A stretch of DNA of 64,000 nucleotides, taken from contig OY829545.1 of the NCBI GenBank assembly GCA_963691705.1, positions 15,265,569-15,329,568 of the forward strand. The letters are read 5' to 3'. The translations under genes and the position numbers were made by a program. This DNA comes from Viola odorata. Lineage: Eukaryota; Streptophyta; Magnoliopsida; Malpighiales; Violaceae. Under the pieces are notes generated by a model, which was not told the DNA's origin, did not search any database, and saw nothing but the letters and a program-made list of their open reading frames with translations. Position 1 is the first letter of the stretch; every line of letters starts with the position of its first letter. Positions 33,088 to 43,196 of this stretch are shown here, one piece after another.

Positions 33088-34578
33088 TGATTACATTGCA
33101 TTTCATCATGTTTTTACTATCAATTTACTTGTTATTTAGGCAGTAAAACTACTGATTTCCCTTTAATTTCTCATGCTTTTACCAGGTCTGGCCTGGAGGC
33201 AATTATTGGAAGATTTTGATCTGGGAGCTCTGAAACTGATTTCCAAGCAGTCTTGGCCGCAGTCTTGGCCGGAGGTTTGGCCAAGACTCATTTGCAACAG
33301 CTTTTGTGGATCTTTGGGCCTTGGTTTTGTGGGCTTTGAGCGTGGATTTGTGAGCTGGAATTTGCAGCTGTCCAGCAGAAAGAGAAGGATCAAGAAGATA
33401 TTTATTTAAGAATCCTATTGAGGATCTCCTTCCATCTTTGTATATTTTAAATTTCTATTTTTATTCAAAACAAATCTGGATAATTTATTTAGGAGACTAT
33501 TTAGGAGATTATTTAGGAGATTGAGTTGGGGAAGGAGAGAGGAGTTTTCAGCTTGTATTTAGCTGGACTTGTTCTCTCTCTCTCCGGGCATTCTCTTCTT
33601 CTCCTCTCTTCCGCCACTTTATACTATTGCTCCAGATTTAATTCTTTGAATCTCGGATTTAATTTATTTATGCAATCAAGTATTTTTATTTTCTATCCAT
33701 GAGTATGAGTAGCTAAACACCCATTCTTGGTAAGGGTTGATAAGCTGAAGTTCTTATGCATTCGTGAGATTAAACCGTACTTAATAATCTCTTCTCTCGT
33801 ATTTATTTATTTCTTGAACTTAATTTATCGCTTACTCACTAGAGACAAGGTTCGATCATCCTTGTACTCTAGTAGAGAAGTTGCAGCCGGTCTAGAAGGA
33901 AAGGGAGCACCCGTCGGCTAGACAAAGTAGGTGACTAGTCTCGCGCCAGACTAGAAGAAATAAGTAATCTAGGTTAAGACCAGATTGACAACCTAGGGTT
34001 TCCACAGGGAGACACCTTGGCCTAGGTACTGTCTTCCCCTATACCATTGAGGAAGCGAACATCCATTCAAGACAGCAGTCAAACGGATAAACCCTTTAAC
34101 CAGTAAGGTGTCCCTTGGGTAGGATTATCAGGAAAGGGAGCACCCGCCAGGTAATTTGAAGAGGAGGGAAGACAGGAATGAACAGGAGTACCTCCACTCT
34201 ATAGCAGTACTACGAAAGAAGAGATGAACATCCTTGAGTCTATGATCGAAGCATACGAACAGAAGCTCTCACATCGCCCTTACCTGGAATCTCTTTTTAT
34301 CGGATTTATTTCAATCTTGACCCCTGTCTTGGCCAAGCCTTTGGCCAATACTATTTTGAGCTATTTTATTTCTTTCTGTTTTTGTCTTTATTTTCAGATT
34401 CAACCAACCAAATTCAGTGACGAGGAAGTCAATCAAGAACTACAATTCCATAGAAGTCTCTGTGGACCGACCCTCTTACCACAATCTACAAACCCTTGTG
34501 GACAGTGATAAGTTATATTTCTACCCCCTTTTCCATACATATTTCACTCTTATATTTGACGTGTTCGACGAGCGATCA
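33088..34578 (+). repeat. 3' LTR of the non-autonomous LTR retrotransposon
   Basis: 1491 bp, the same length as the 5' LTR although they differ by compensating indels: an extra 12-bp CAGTCTTGGCCG unit near 33250, and one TTTAGGAGATTA-type unit fewer near 33490. Confidence 0.95.
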
Positions 34579-35934
34579 GAGGTTTCCACTTGATGGTGGC
34601 CGAATCTGGTAGATGACGGCCATGAACCACCATTTTCCTTCTTTTATATATACCCTTAGTACATATGGGTTTTCCTGCGGTGGGTGTGTAGCTGGAGTGG
34701 AGGAAAGGGAAACTTAGACCATTAGTGAGCAGTCTAAGATCAAAATTGAGGTTAAAACCAATGCCCTTGAATATGGTTCATGATGCTGATGGGATGCAGA
34801 GGAATATTTTTTTAATTTTAAAATTTTGAAAATTCTGGAAATGAAAATGGTGATTTTATAAATTCTAGAAATGAAAATAAGAAAAAGAAAGAAAAAAAGA
34901 AATTCTAGAAATTCATATTTTTCTTACTTTTAAATATTTTTACTGATTTTTTAATTTTTTTTAATTTTTTTGGAATTTATATTTTTTTATGATATTTAAA
35001 AAAAAAAATTTAATATATAATGGCATTATGGTAAATAAGTTGCAACCGGCAACAATAGGTAGAAATTAACGGAAAGTTAGTTTGACTGACGGTAGGGGCC
35101 TGCATGTCATTGACTTTTAGTTTAGGGACCTCCATTTGATTTTTTTTAGTATAGGGGAGGAGTCTGTTTTTCGGCCTAAGTTCAAGGGAGTTTTACACTA
35201 TTGACCCATTAAATTATTTTTAAAAATTAATTAAATTATTTTTAAAAATTAATTAAATTATTTTTAAAAATTAATTAAATTATTTTTAAAAAATTAATTG
35301 AATTATTTTTCTAAAATTTTAAAATTAATTACATTATTTTTCTGAATTTTTTAAAATTAATTACATTATTTTTTGAAAAAGAAAATAAAAATACCTGGAA
35401 CAACAGGTTTTTTTTTTTTTGCAACTTGCTGTCAAGGGTTACTCTTGACAGCCTGTCAGGTTGATTAACGGAAAGAAAGCTCGTTGTCGTTGATCTTTAG
35501 CCCAAGAGAAGCGAAATAATTTTTTTATAGTACATGGAAGGTTTCTGTTTTTTGCGAAAATACAGAGGTCTCAATACTATTATTCCAATCTATAATGTTA
35601 TTTATTATATAACATTTTTGCATGAGTATTTGATACATTTTAATAGAAATATTTTGATATTTTTTATTTTCATAAATTATTTATGCACACTTTATAAAAT
35701 TAAAACACACTATAATACTGTCCTGATTTTTTCGATTCAAAGTTTACCAAAATTTTGATACGATAGCTATCTAATCCTAATTAGATCTTAAAATCGTAAA
35801 TTTCTCACGTTGCCGGTTCTGAACCCAATTCGGTTCTCGTCAGAAAAAAAGAAGGAAAAAGATTGCGACAGAAGGAAATCCACTTTGCTCACATTCCATT
35901 GGTTTCTTCAAATAGCTTGTTAGCGAAGAAGTAA

Positions 35935-36987
35935 GACCATCCACAACAATGTATCATTGTGGGTGTCATTTGGGTACCAAGTGCTACAGCAGGGGATTGA
36001 TGGAGTGTCATTGGTCCACAAGGAAAGAGTGGGTGTCGTGAGATGATACCCGGTTCAAACTGACAGTGGGACCCCCACTGTCAGTTTGTTTTTTTTTAAA
36101 AAAAAAATATTGAGGTGGACCAATGACAGGCCGCCACGCGTGCGCGGCAGGGCTGTCGTGGCGGCCTGTCATTGGTCCACCTCAATTTTCGTTTTTTCCC
36201 CCCCTTATTTTTGTAATGAGTTTTTTTATAATAAATACTCAAAATAAAATTAAAAAAAATATACCATTATTTTTAATTTCTTGAGATCTATAAATAGAGA
36301 TTAGGTTTGTATTATTTGGACACTAAAAAAATTAGAGTTTTTTACATTTTTTTACATTTTTTTCTTTTTTAAATGCTTCTTTTTATAATAATTACTCAAA
36401 ATAATTTTATAAAAAATATACCATTATTTTTAATTTTTTGAGATCTATAAATTGAGACTAGATTTGTATTATTTGAACACTAAAAAAAATTCGAATTTTT
36501 TACATATTTTTTTCATTTTTTTCATTTTTAAATGCATTTTTTCATAATAATTACTCAAAATAATTATAAAAAATATATCATTATTTTTATTTTTTGAGAT
36601 CTATAATTACTCAAAACACCACATGTGATTTGTCATCTTTCTATATCTTATCTTCAGATCGAATTATTGACAAAATACAACACTCGAGATTCTGAAGAGA
36701 TAAGAAAGTCTCCACCCCCACTACCTTCTGATTTAATTAATTTATATTAAAAATATATTATTTATTATTTTATTATATTATAAAAAATAAATTATAGTAA
36801 TTATAAATGTTAATAAGAAAAAAAAATGAAAGTTAGTGGGAAGTGACGTGGAAGGGAGAGAAAGTGAATGACATCCTGAAAAGTACCCTGCCTGCTGTGG
36901 ATAATGGGTGTTAAGTGATGATTTGGTTAGGTGTTAAGCTGATGTGGCGGGTGTCAAGTGTGACACCCACTACTACTATGGATGGTC
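35935..36987. mobile_element. Harbinger/Tourist-like element upstream of NAC gene 2
   Basis: The ends are GACCATCC and GGATGGTC, flanked by TAA on both sides (35932-35934 and 36988-36990), the TSD typical of PIF/Harbinger elements. The inverted similarity continues with gaps (GTGGGTGTCA against TGACACCCAC). There is no transposase. Inside are two perfect hairpins (36057-36087 and 36109-36186) and three drifting copies of a roughly 155-bp AT-rich unit (about 36225, 36381 and 36541, each beginning with (T)TATAATAA(T/A)TACTCAAAATAA). It lies about 430 bp before the NAC gene 2 start codon. Confidence 0.8.
36109..36186. repeat. Perfect 30-bp hairpin in the Harbinger-like element
   Basis: The arms at 36109-36138 and 36157-36186 are perfectly complementary and the loop is 18 nt. 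The arms begin ATTGAGGTGGACC. A second perfect hairpin (14-bp arms, 3-nt loop) lies at 36057-36087. Either strand would fold stably if transcribed. Confidence 0.95.
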
Positions 36988-37420
36988 TAAAGGACCAGTA
37001 AGAAATGACTACTGTTCGAGGAAAACAGTGACTAATATATTTATATTAGTAGTCCTCCAATCTGTGAATGGAGGTCAAATCATAGTCAGCAGTCAATCAT
37101 CCTCCGCCACTGTTAACAACTTCATCACCAAGTTGAGATTTTTTTTTTTGTTTTTCAATCAAAAAGAAAAGAACAAAGAACAAAGAACAAAGTATTTTTT
37201 AACAAGGAATCCACTCCACGCACTCATCTCAATCAAGCTAGCCTGCTCTTTATTGACGATTTCATCTTCTCCCCTAGCTTCTCGGTCTCCTCTTCTCTTC
37301 CTGAAACGACGGTGAGTGTTCCATTCTACTTCTGTAGTCAGCAATTACTTAGAGCCACCTTAATCTCCAATTCATCTAATAAATTTCCCTTTTTGTTTTC
37401 GTTCTTTCTTTATGTTAGCC

Positions 37421-39384
37421 ATGCCAAGTCCTGGGTGGAAATTCAATCCGAGTGACGAGGAGCTGCTCACTTTTTACCTGAAGCGAAAGACGCTCGGCCA
37501 CGATACTCAACCCATCGTCATCGGCGAGGTCAATTTTTGCCAGTTTGAACCCTGTGATTTACCTGGTAAACACACCCCCACTCGCTCCTTCTTCTTCTTC
37601 TTTTTCAGTTTTTTTCTTTTCAATCTCTTAACTTATTAATGGGTTGTGCAGATTTGTGCAAATTGAAATCAAATTCAGTTTGGTATTTCTTTTGTCCTCC
37701 TGAATGCAAGTACCCAGGTCGTGGAATGCGCAACAGGCAAACCAGGGCTGGATTTTGGAAACCTACCGGCAAGCCTAAACCAGTGAATGCCAAGGGTACT
37801 AACGAGGCAATCGGTTGGAGGAGGACCTTGGCTTTCTACCAAGGAACTTTTAAGAAAAATGACAAAACAAAATGGTATGCCTACGAGTATGAGTTGATTC
37901 CCGACCCCATCTCGACCGTCAAGGTAACAATGTCGCATTTGCTTGTTTATTTGCAATTCATGACAAATAACATAACTTGTAGACGCTTCCTACTAGGAAT
38001 TACTGCCCTTGAGGCAGAGGAATCTCCTTCTCTTTTTAGCTTCCGATTTGGGTTTTATTGTTTTTGGCGATTGAACTCATTTTCAACTTGTGATATGGAT
38101 ATGGATAGTTGCTAAATTCTTTTCTTGTTCCAAAAATGCAGGGCCACTTTGTCCTTTGCAAAGTGGAGCTGAGAGATAAGAAGGAGACCAGCAAACGTCA
38201 GCCAAGAACGTCGCAGAAGACCTGCAAAGGTCGAGTAAGTGAGCGAGTGCCTTTTTCTTCTCCTTCAAATTTTGAAGGTGAATCGAGCAATTCAATTACT
38301 AACAACACAGCACAGATGATGAATGAATCACCTTGTGTTGAAAGTGAAGTAACAGATCCAGCAACATTTGTTTCAGAAAATCAAGTGACAAGCGAGCTGA
38401 GTGCTAATTCAGCTTGCATTGAGATAATTCCAGGCCAGGTATTGGATTCTGGTTATGAAAATCTACATTTAGAGCATACGGTGGTTAGTTCACTTGGTGG
38501 TGATGCTGAACCGACACACCAGATGGATTCTGATTTTGGAAATCAAAATTCAGATTCCATGAAGAATTACCACACTTGTGTTTATGATTCTCCTATGTGG
38601 CTCTTGGATTTTGAAGGTGAATCCAGTGCTCTTTCATCTTTTAATTGTCAATCACCATATGTTTTTGAAAATATAAGCTTGAGTCCTGTGATGGAGATAC
38701 ATTCTGATCCAAGTAATGTTTCATCGGAATGTTATAATGGTGAAACGTGTGGCCTCATAACTTCAGATTTTGGAAATCAAAATCAAGACAATGATGTATT
38801 AGGTTTCTTAGATTTTGGAAATCAAAATCAAGACGATGAGAATATTAATATGTCAGCCTTCAATGAAGGTGAATGCAATTCCCTGATGGGGAGACCTTTA
38901 TCATCCTGTGATAAAGGTGAAGCAAGAAGTATTATAATGGCTTCAGATTTGGGAAATCACAAGCAACACAGTAACATTGATATATCTGGCTTCTTCGTCA
39001 AAACAAGTAGCGAATTAGCTTCAGATTTTGGAGATCAAAACAATGGCAAGAATAGTCATATATTGGCTTTTGAAGAAGGTCATTGGAGTTCCTTTAGGGC
39101 ATCTTTTTTGGATTTTGAAAATAAAAATCCATGTAAGATGACTGAGTTGTTAACCCCTGAAGAAAGTAGCTGGAGTTATCTGATAGATTGTTCGCTAGAA
39201 GATGACGAGGTTGAGGATTTCTCTAGAAAGGTAAACAAGTGATGCGCATTTCTAGTTTTTCTACGAAAGAAAATGTAGCTTAAAAGCAAACCCTTAACTT
39301 GTACGTTCTTGTGATTTTTTTCCACAGAAAATCCCTCCACCAGTGGCAGAGCAAGTAGTAGAGCTGGAATCATTGGTTGCATAG
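37421..39384 (+). CDS. NAC transcription factor gene 2 (close paralog of gene 1, shortened C-terminus)
   Basis: Exons: 37421-37565, 37652-37923, 38142-39230 and 39328-39384 (520 aa). The exon lengths 145, 272 and 1089 equal those of NAC gene 1. NAC domain: WKFNPSDEELL, VIGEVNFCQFEPCDLP, VWYFFCP, AGFWKPTGK, TKWYAYEYEL. I chose the ATG at 37421 because it is conserved in gene 1; an in-frame ATG at 37412 would add three residues. The acidic tail has the same SDFGNQN repeats. Exon 4 ends at a TAG (39382-39384) created where gene 1 reads GAG, and the adjacent splice donor GAG/GTAG of gene 1 is also lost. A sequence equivalent to exon 5 of gene 1 survives at 40332-40469. The C-terminal coiled-coil extension is therefore missing. 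Confidence 0.88.
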
Positions 39385-40876
39385 GCAGATAGATCCCTCT
39401 TCTAATGATTTTGGTACCTCAAAACCTACTTAAATGGCACTCCACCTTTGACTCATCAAGTTCCTAGAATTTAACTGTACAGTTGTTCCATTTCTAGATG
39501 CTATCACCCAAATCTACACATTACCTTCTGCCCAGCAAAAAATACTATCCCTTATTTCAATCTTTCCCCAAAATATAGCTTTGTGTTCCAAGACCAGCAG
39601 CTATATTTGTTTGATATCATCTTAGTTCAAGCCTCAACCTTTCAAAATAGTCTCTGTTAACCTCTGAAACCAGCAGCGGTATTATCCCAGATTCTCAAAG
39701 CTCACCCTTCGATGCTCCAAACAATCGTAAGTTTCCCTCCATTTTCAGTAGGCTTGTTTCTTCTTGGGACTCAAGTAAACCAGTCTTTTTCTTTTTGGCT
39801 CTTTGAGCAAAACATCTACCAAGATTTTACTAAATGTTTCAGTAACAGCCATTTGAACAAAATGTTTTAGTAACAACATTTGAACAAAATGCTTTAGTAA
39901 CAGCCATTTGAAAAAAAATGGTTTAGTAACAGCAATTTGAACAAAATGTTTCAGCAGCAATTTGAACAAAAGTTTAGCAGATTGTTTCAGAACAGTTTGA
40001 TGTTTCAATTAGTATTTCAGAAAAATCTTCAAAACTTTGACATGATGTTTCTATTTTCAATTAATATTCAATAGTATTTCAACTTGACAAGTTGTTTCAA
40101 TTAGTTATTCACAATATTTGAAGACAAAATCTTTCAAACAAGAAGTATTAACGAGTATTAGAGAGTAGTTCAAGACAAATCTACAAATTGTTTTGAACAA
40201 GAAGTATCTTTTAGTATTTCACAAAATGTTTCAAGGAAAATCTACAAATATGTTTCGAAACAAATCCTAAAACATTTCTTTCCAAACTACAAAATTGGAG
40301 ACTTTGCTACAAACATGTTTTGTTCTTCCAGACTTTACGAGATTACCAGCTATATCATGATAAGATGTTGGTAATTCAATCCCAAAAACTTCAATTTCCC
40401 TCCGAATTCTACTTCAGGCCGAACTCCTCTGGAGAAAGCCTGCAGCCCTCCGAATCCCATCTGCATTAGTATAAGGTGCCATCTTATGAAAGAGATTTCC
40501 CCAGAAATAAAGAGACTCGTTACTGAAGAATCAAACTCATGTGTCAAGATGTAATGGTATCAAGTATCAAGAGCTTTCTTCTTCTAAGGTTTTCAAGAGC
40601 TAAAAGCTCGTGTAAGCTTTGTAGAAATGGCTGTGTATGCCTATTGAGAACTTACTTTTTGTCAGAAATGATATTTCTTAGTGTGAATATTTCTTGCTAA
40701 ATGATGATTATCATGGACCTGTAATGTGTTGTTGATTGGTGAATTCTTTTTGGTTGTTCGCAAAATCATTTGAGCGAGATCAATTTGAACACGCTAAATA
40801 ATGGAACAGTAGAATTATGATATAATTTTCTCTTGCCGTGAATAGAAATTGCAAGTTATAAGATTCCAACTTAAAT
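39385..40876 (+). other. Flank of NAC gene 2 matching the last intron, exon 5 and 3' UTR of gene 1
   Basis: It stays alignable to 22947-24798 up to about 40876. It holds one unit of the 246-bp repeat, a shorter TTTGAACAAAATG repeat array, the strong acceptor TTTTGTTCTTCCAG (ending 40331) and an open stretch of 45 codons to TAG at 40467-40469. Confidence 0.75.
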
Positions 40877-41507
40877 ATTTTTCTCGGATGTACGTTAATT
40901 AACGTACGTTGGAAAAAAGAACGGATTTCTTTTTGGATAAAATAGTGAATCATTCGATTTTTTTAATATGCGTGTCTAAACAGTAAACGATGTTTAAAAA
41001 TGATAGGAGGGAGTATAATATACTTGCACCTACATGAAAGATAAAAGTTTGTACTTTATGTTTAATTAATAGTATTTTTTTAAGGTTTTAAATGTTTATA
41101 TATTTAATAAAGTTAAAAAAAATAAGTTAAGTGAATATATTTAGTATATCCGATGGTTACTGAAAAAACGCGATTTGAATCTGACTAAAATATAAATACG
41201 ACATGCGAGGTTCTATACATCGTGAATGTTCTTGAATGTTCTGGCATTGCAACTGAAGTCTGAAGTTATTCGATAATGGAATCATAAACTTGTTTGGTAA
41301 GTTGTGGGGTTTCAATTCTTCAGTTCTTCTATTTCCCTTTTTTTTCACAGTACTTTTGTTGTAGGTTTTTTGTTTTGCCGGGGTAAAATTTATTCTTTTA
41401 ATATGATTTTCTTTATTTTCAAAACTCAAATTCGAAATTTTAATTAAAAGGAAGTAAACAAGTTTCTTAACACTCGACTACGAACTCTTTTTGTGTTTAG
41501 TGCTTCA

Positions 41508-41515
41508 TGACGTCA
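41508..41515. promoter_or_regulatory. TGACGTCA palindrome upstream of NAC gene 3
   Basis: An ATGACGTCAACCA string about 400 bp before the start codon, also found before NAC gene 4. TGACGTCA is the classic bZIP (TGA-type) binding palindrome, and the overlapping GTCAA gives a W-box core on the other strand. Binding is inferred, not shown. Confidence 0.5.
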
Positions 41516-41803
41516 ACCATGCTGACGAGAACTACTCTCTTGCTTCACTGGGTACTTGACTTTCCTTTGACTTGAATTAGACGCTGTGACACACATACTA
41601 CTGGAAATGAAATAGTCAGAGAAACTTCCTAATCCAAAAAAACAAAAATAAAAAATCGGGTTTGAACTTTGAATTTGTGTGAGTGAGACCCACAAAACTT
41701 ACAATAGAATTACGTAAAACATTTTAATTTCCACAGCTTCTCATGGAAGTTGGGGTTACACAATTTACTCGGCGAAGTAGAGGTTCTGCTTCCATTCTCA
41801 TAC

Positions 41804-41811
41804 TATAAATA
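41804..41811 (+). promoter_or_regulatory. TATA box of NAC gene 3
   Basis: TATAAATA about 100 bp before the start codon, followed by a leader containing (CAG)n(CAA)n repeats (about 41831-41860). This spacing fits a transcription start near 41835. Confidence 0.7.
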
Positions 41812-41906
41812 TTGCCTTATGCAGTAGAAACAGCAGCAGCAGCAGCAACAACAACAACAAAAACTCACCTGATTCCTTATTTGTAGACAAGAGAGAGTGA
41901 TCAACG

Positions 41907-43196
41907 ATGAATCTGAGCGATAACATCAGTCAATTTATGCACTTGCCGGGCTTCAGATTTTCTCCGACCGATCAAGAATTGGTTGATTACCTCAAACAAA
42001 AGATGCTTGGCCAAGATCATGAAGTTACCGAAATAGCTGAAGTCAATATTTACAATTTCGAGCCTTGCGAGCTACCTGGTAATTATTTTTTAGTACATCT
42101 ACTTGCTAATATGTGTAAATTATTACTTCAACTTGCTTGTTAAATGCACTTAGATAGAATTTGATCGAAAGTTACGAGAAATGGTAACGAAGATTAATGT
42201 TACTAAACTAATTTGATTGAAAGTTATTAATTAAGCTAACCACCACTTAGTAATTGATTAATTACATATAATGTGTATGTGCAGGGAAATCGGTGATCAA
42301 ACCCGATAATCCGGAATGGTATTTTTTCGTTCCTCGGATTAGGTACGGGAAGAGTCAGAGGTCTAGGAGGACCACCAAGTCTGGGTACTGGAAAGTTACC
42401 GGTGAGCCCCGTAAGGTGGTGATAGGAAAAGAGGTGATTGCTACGAAGACGAGCATGGTATTCCATACTGGTCGTACTCCTAATGGTGAAAGGACTAGTT
42501 GGATCATCCATGAGTATAATCCGACTTTTACTGTCCCCAATCAGCAGGTATGAGTGCTATAAATATGCAAATAGAAACAGAGGAAATGTACTCAACTCCT
42601 ACTAGGCAGCTAGAAGTAAAGAAAAAGAGAGAAAAATCAATTTTTGCCTGTAATTTTACTTAATAATTAGGCATTTACATATTACTTAAATCAATATTTT
42701 TTGTGTGCAGAAGGAATACGTGGTGTGCAAATTGATGGGCGGACCTGATGATATGCCGATCGCTGAAGAAAATGAATCGTTCACATCTGATCAATTCAGT
42801 TCCAATGTTGATGTTGGATATGGTCAGCAGTACTATTCCTCATATGATCATACAGGTGGAACTTCAAACTATGGAGATGGCCGTATCGGATTTAATCCCA
42901 CCTATGGTAGCACTAGCAATTATGTCCCACAGGTACGTTATAATTAACCAGTAACATTTAATTAATTACTTCATTACCCTTTTCCAATTCTTAAAATCAT
43001 TTAATTAATTATAATCAAAATCAAAATCAAAAATCAAAAATCAAAAATCAAAAATCAAAAATCAAAATGTTATTGATTATTATTTTTGTTTGCTTTGTTA
43101 CAGGAAGATGATCAACTTCAGGCACATTTGAACTCATTTGGCAGCGACAATGAGATGGATTACAATTTTAACTACGCCATGAGATACAATCCGTAA
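41907..43196 (+). CDS. NAC transcription factor gene 3
   Basis: Exons: 41907-42078, 42285-42547, 42711-42932 and 43104-43196 (249 aa); all introns are GT-AG and all phases match. NAC domain, residues about 12-150: [77 protein letters not shown] and RTSWIIHEY. The tail is only about 100 residues, rich in Tyr, Gly, Ser and Asn, and ends NYAMRYNP. Its closest relative in the window is NAC gene 4, with the same four-exon layout. Subdomain A lacks one residue compared with gene 4 (DYLKQK against NHYLKRK), so the usual YYL is shortened. Expected role: sequence-specific nuclear transcription regulator. The third intron contains a TCAAAAA microsatellite. Confidence 0.92.
43014..43067 (+). repeat. (ATCAAAA)n microsatellite in the NAC gene 3 last intron
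   Basis: About seven units of 6-7 bp (ATCAAAA/ATCAAAAA) in tandem. Confidence 0.95.

Larger units (their letters stand above)
28929..34578 (+). mobile_element. Complete non-autonomous Gypsy-like LTR retrotransposon (5650 bp)
   Basis: Two LTRs of 1491 bp each (28929-30419 and 33088-34578) begin TGATTACATTGC and end CGATCA. The flanks are GAGGT on both sides (28924-28928 and 34579-34583), a perfect TSD. A primer binding site (about 30425) and a polypurine tract (about 33075-33084) are present. The 2.67-kb interior has only a broken gag-like frame and no protease, RT, integrase or RNase H, so it must rely on enzymes from elsewhere. The LTRs are nearly identical apart from a few small indels, which points to a recent insertion. 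Confidence 0.95.
27969..35207. mobile_element. MULE M2, opened by an LTR retrotransposon
   Basis: The ends are GGGTCAATAGTG and CACTATTGACCC. The flanks are ATTAAATTA on both sides (27960-27968 and 35208-35216), a perfect 9-bp TSD. The left TIR (27969-28170) has the same features as M1: CGCGAAAAACAGA-like, ACCGTCAGTCAA and a GCTACAACAGG hairpin. Without the nested retrotransposon and its 5-bp duplication it is 1584 bp. The middle segment (28410-28928) is the same host-like sequence as M1 5816-6240 but in inverted orientation relative to the ends. Proline/serine-rich frames there show no domain. Confidence 0.9.
25110..35586. mobile_element. Outer MULE-like element M3, host of two further MULEs
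   Basis: The right end (35400-35586) finishes with CTCAATACTATTATTCC, the same type of end as MULEs M1 and M2, including the CGAAAAACAGA-type block. The left end (about 25119-25260: GCGAAAATGAGAAACC, then AGTCAAACTAACTTTCCGTTAG) matches it in inverted orientation but lacks the outermost bases, where the (AT)n tract sits. Without nested elements it is about 1.9 kb. Its middle (25400-25467 and 26826-27959) contains gene-like GC-richer sequence of unknown origin, including a duplicated CTCATCCATCCATCTTTATC block at about 26970 and 27328. The TSD cannot be verified because the left end is lost. Confidence 0.6.

Noticed and set aside
39745..40008. Minus-strand frame with KHFVQ repeats
   Set aside because: A reading of the degenerate TTTGAACAAAATG repeat array.
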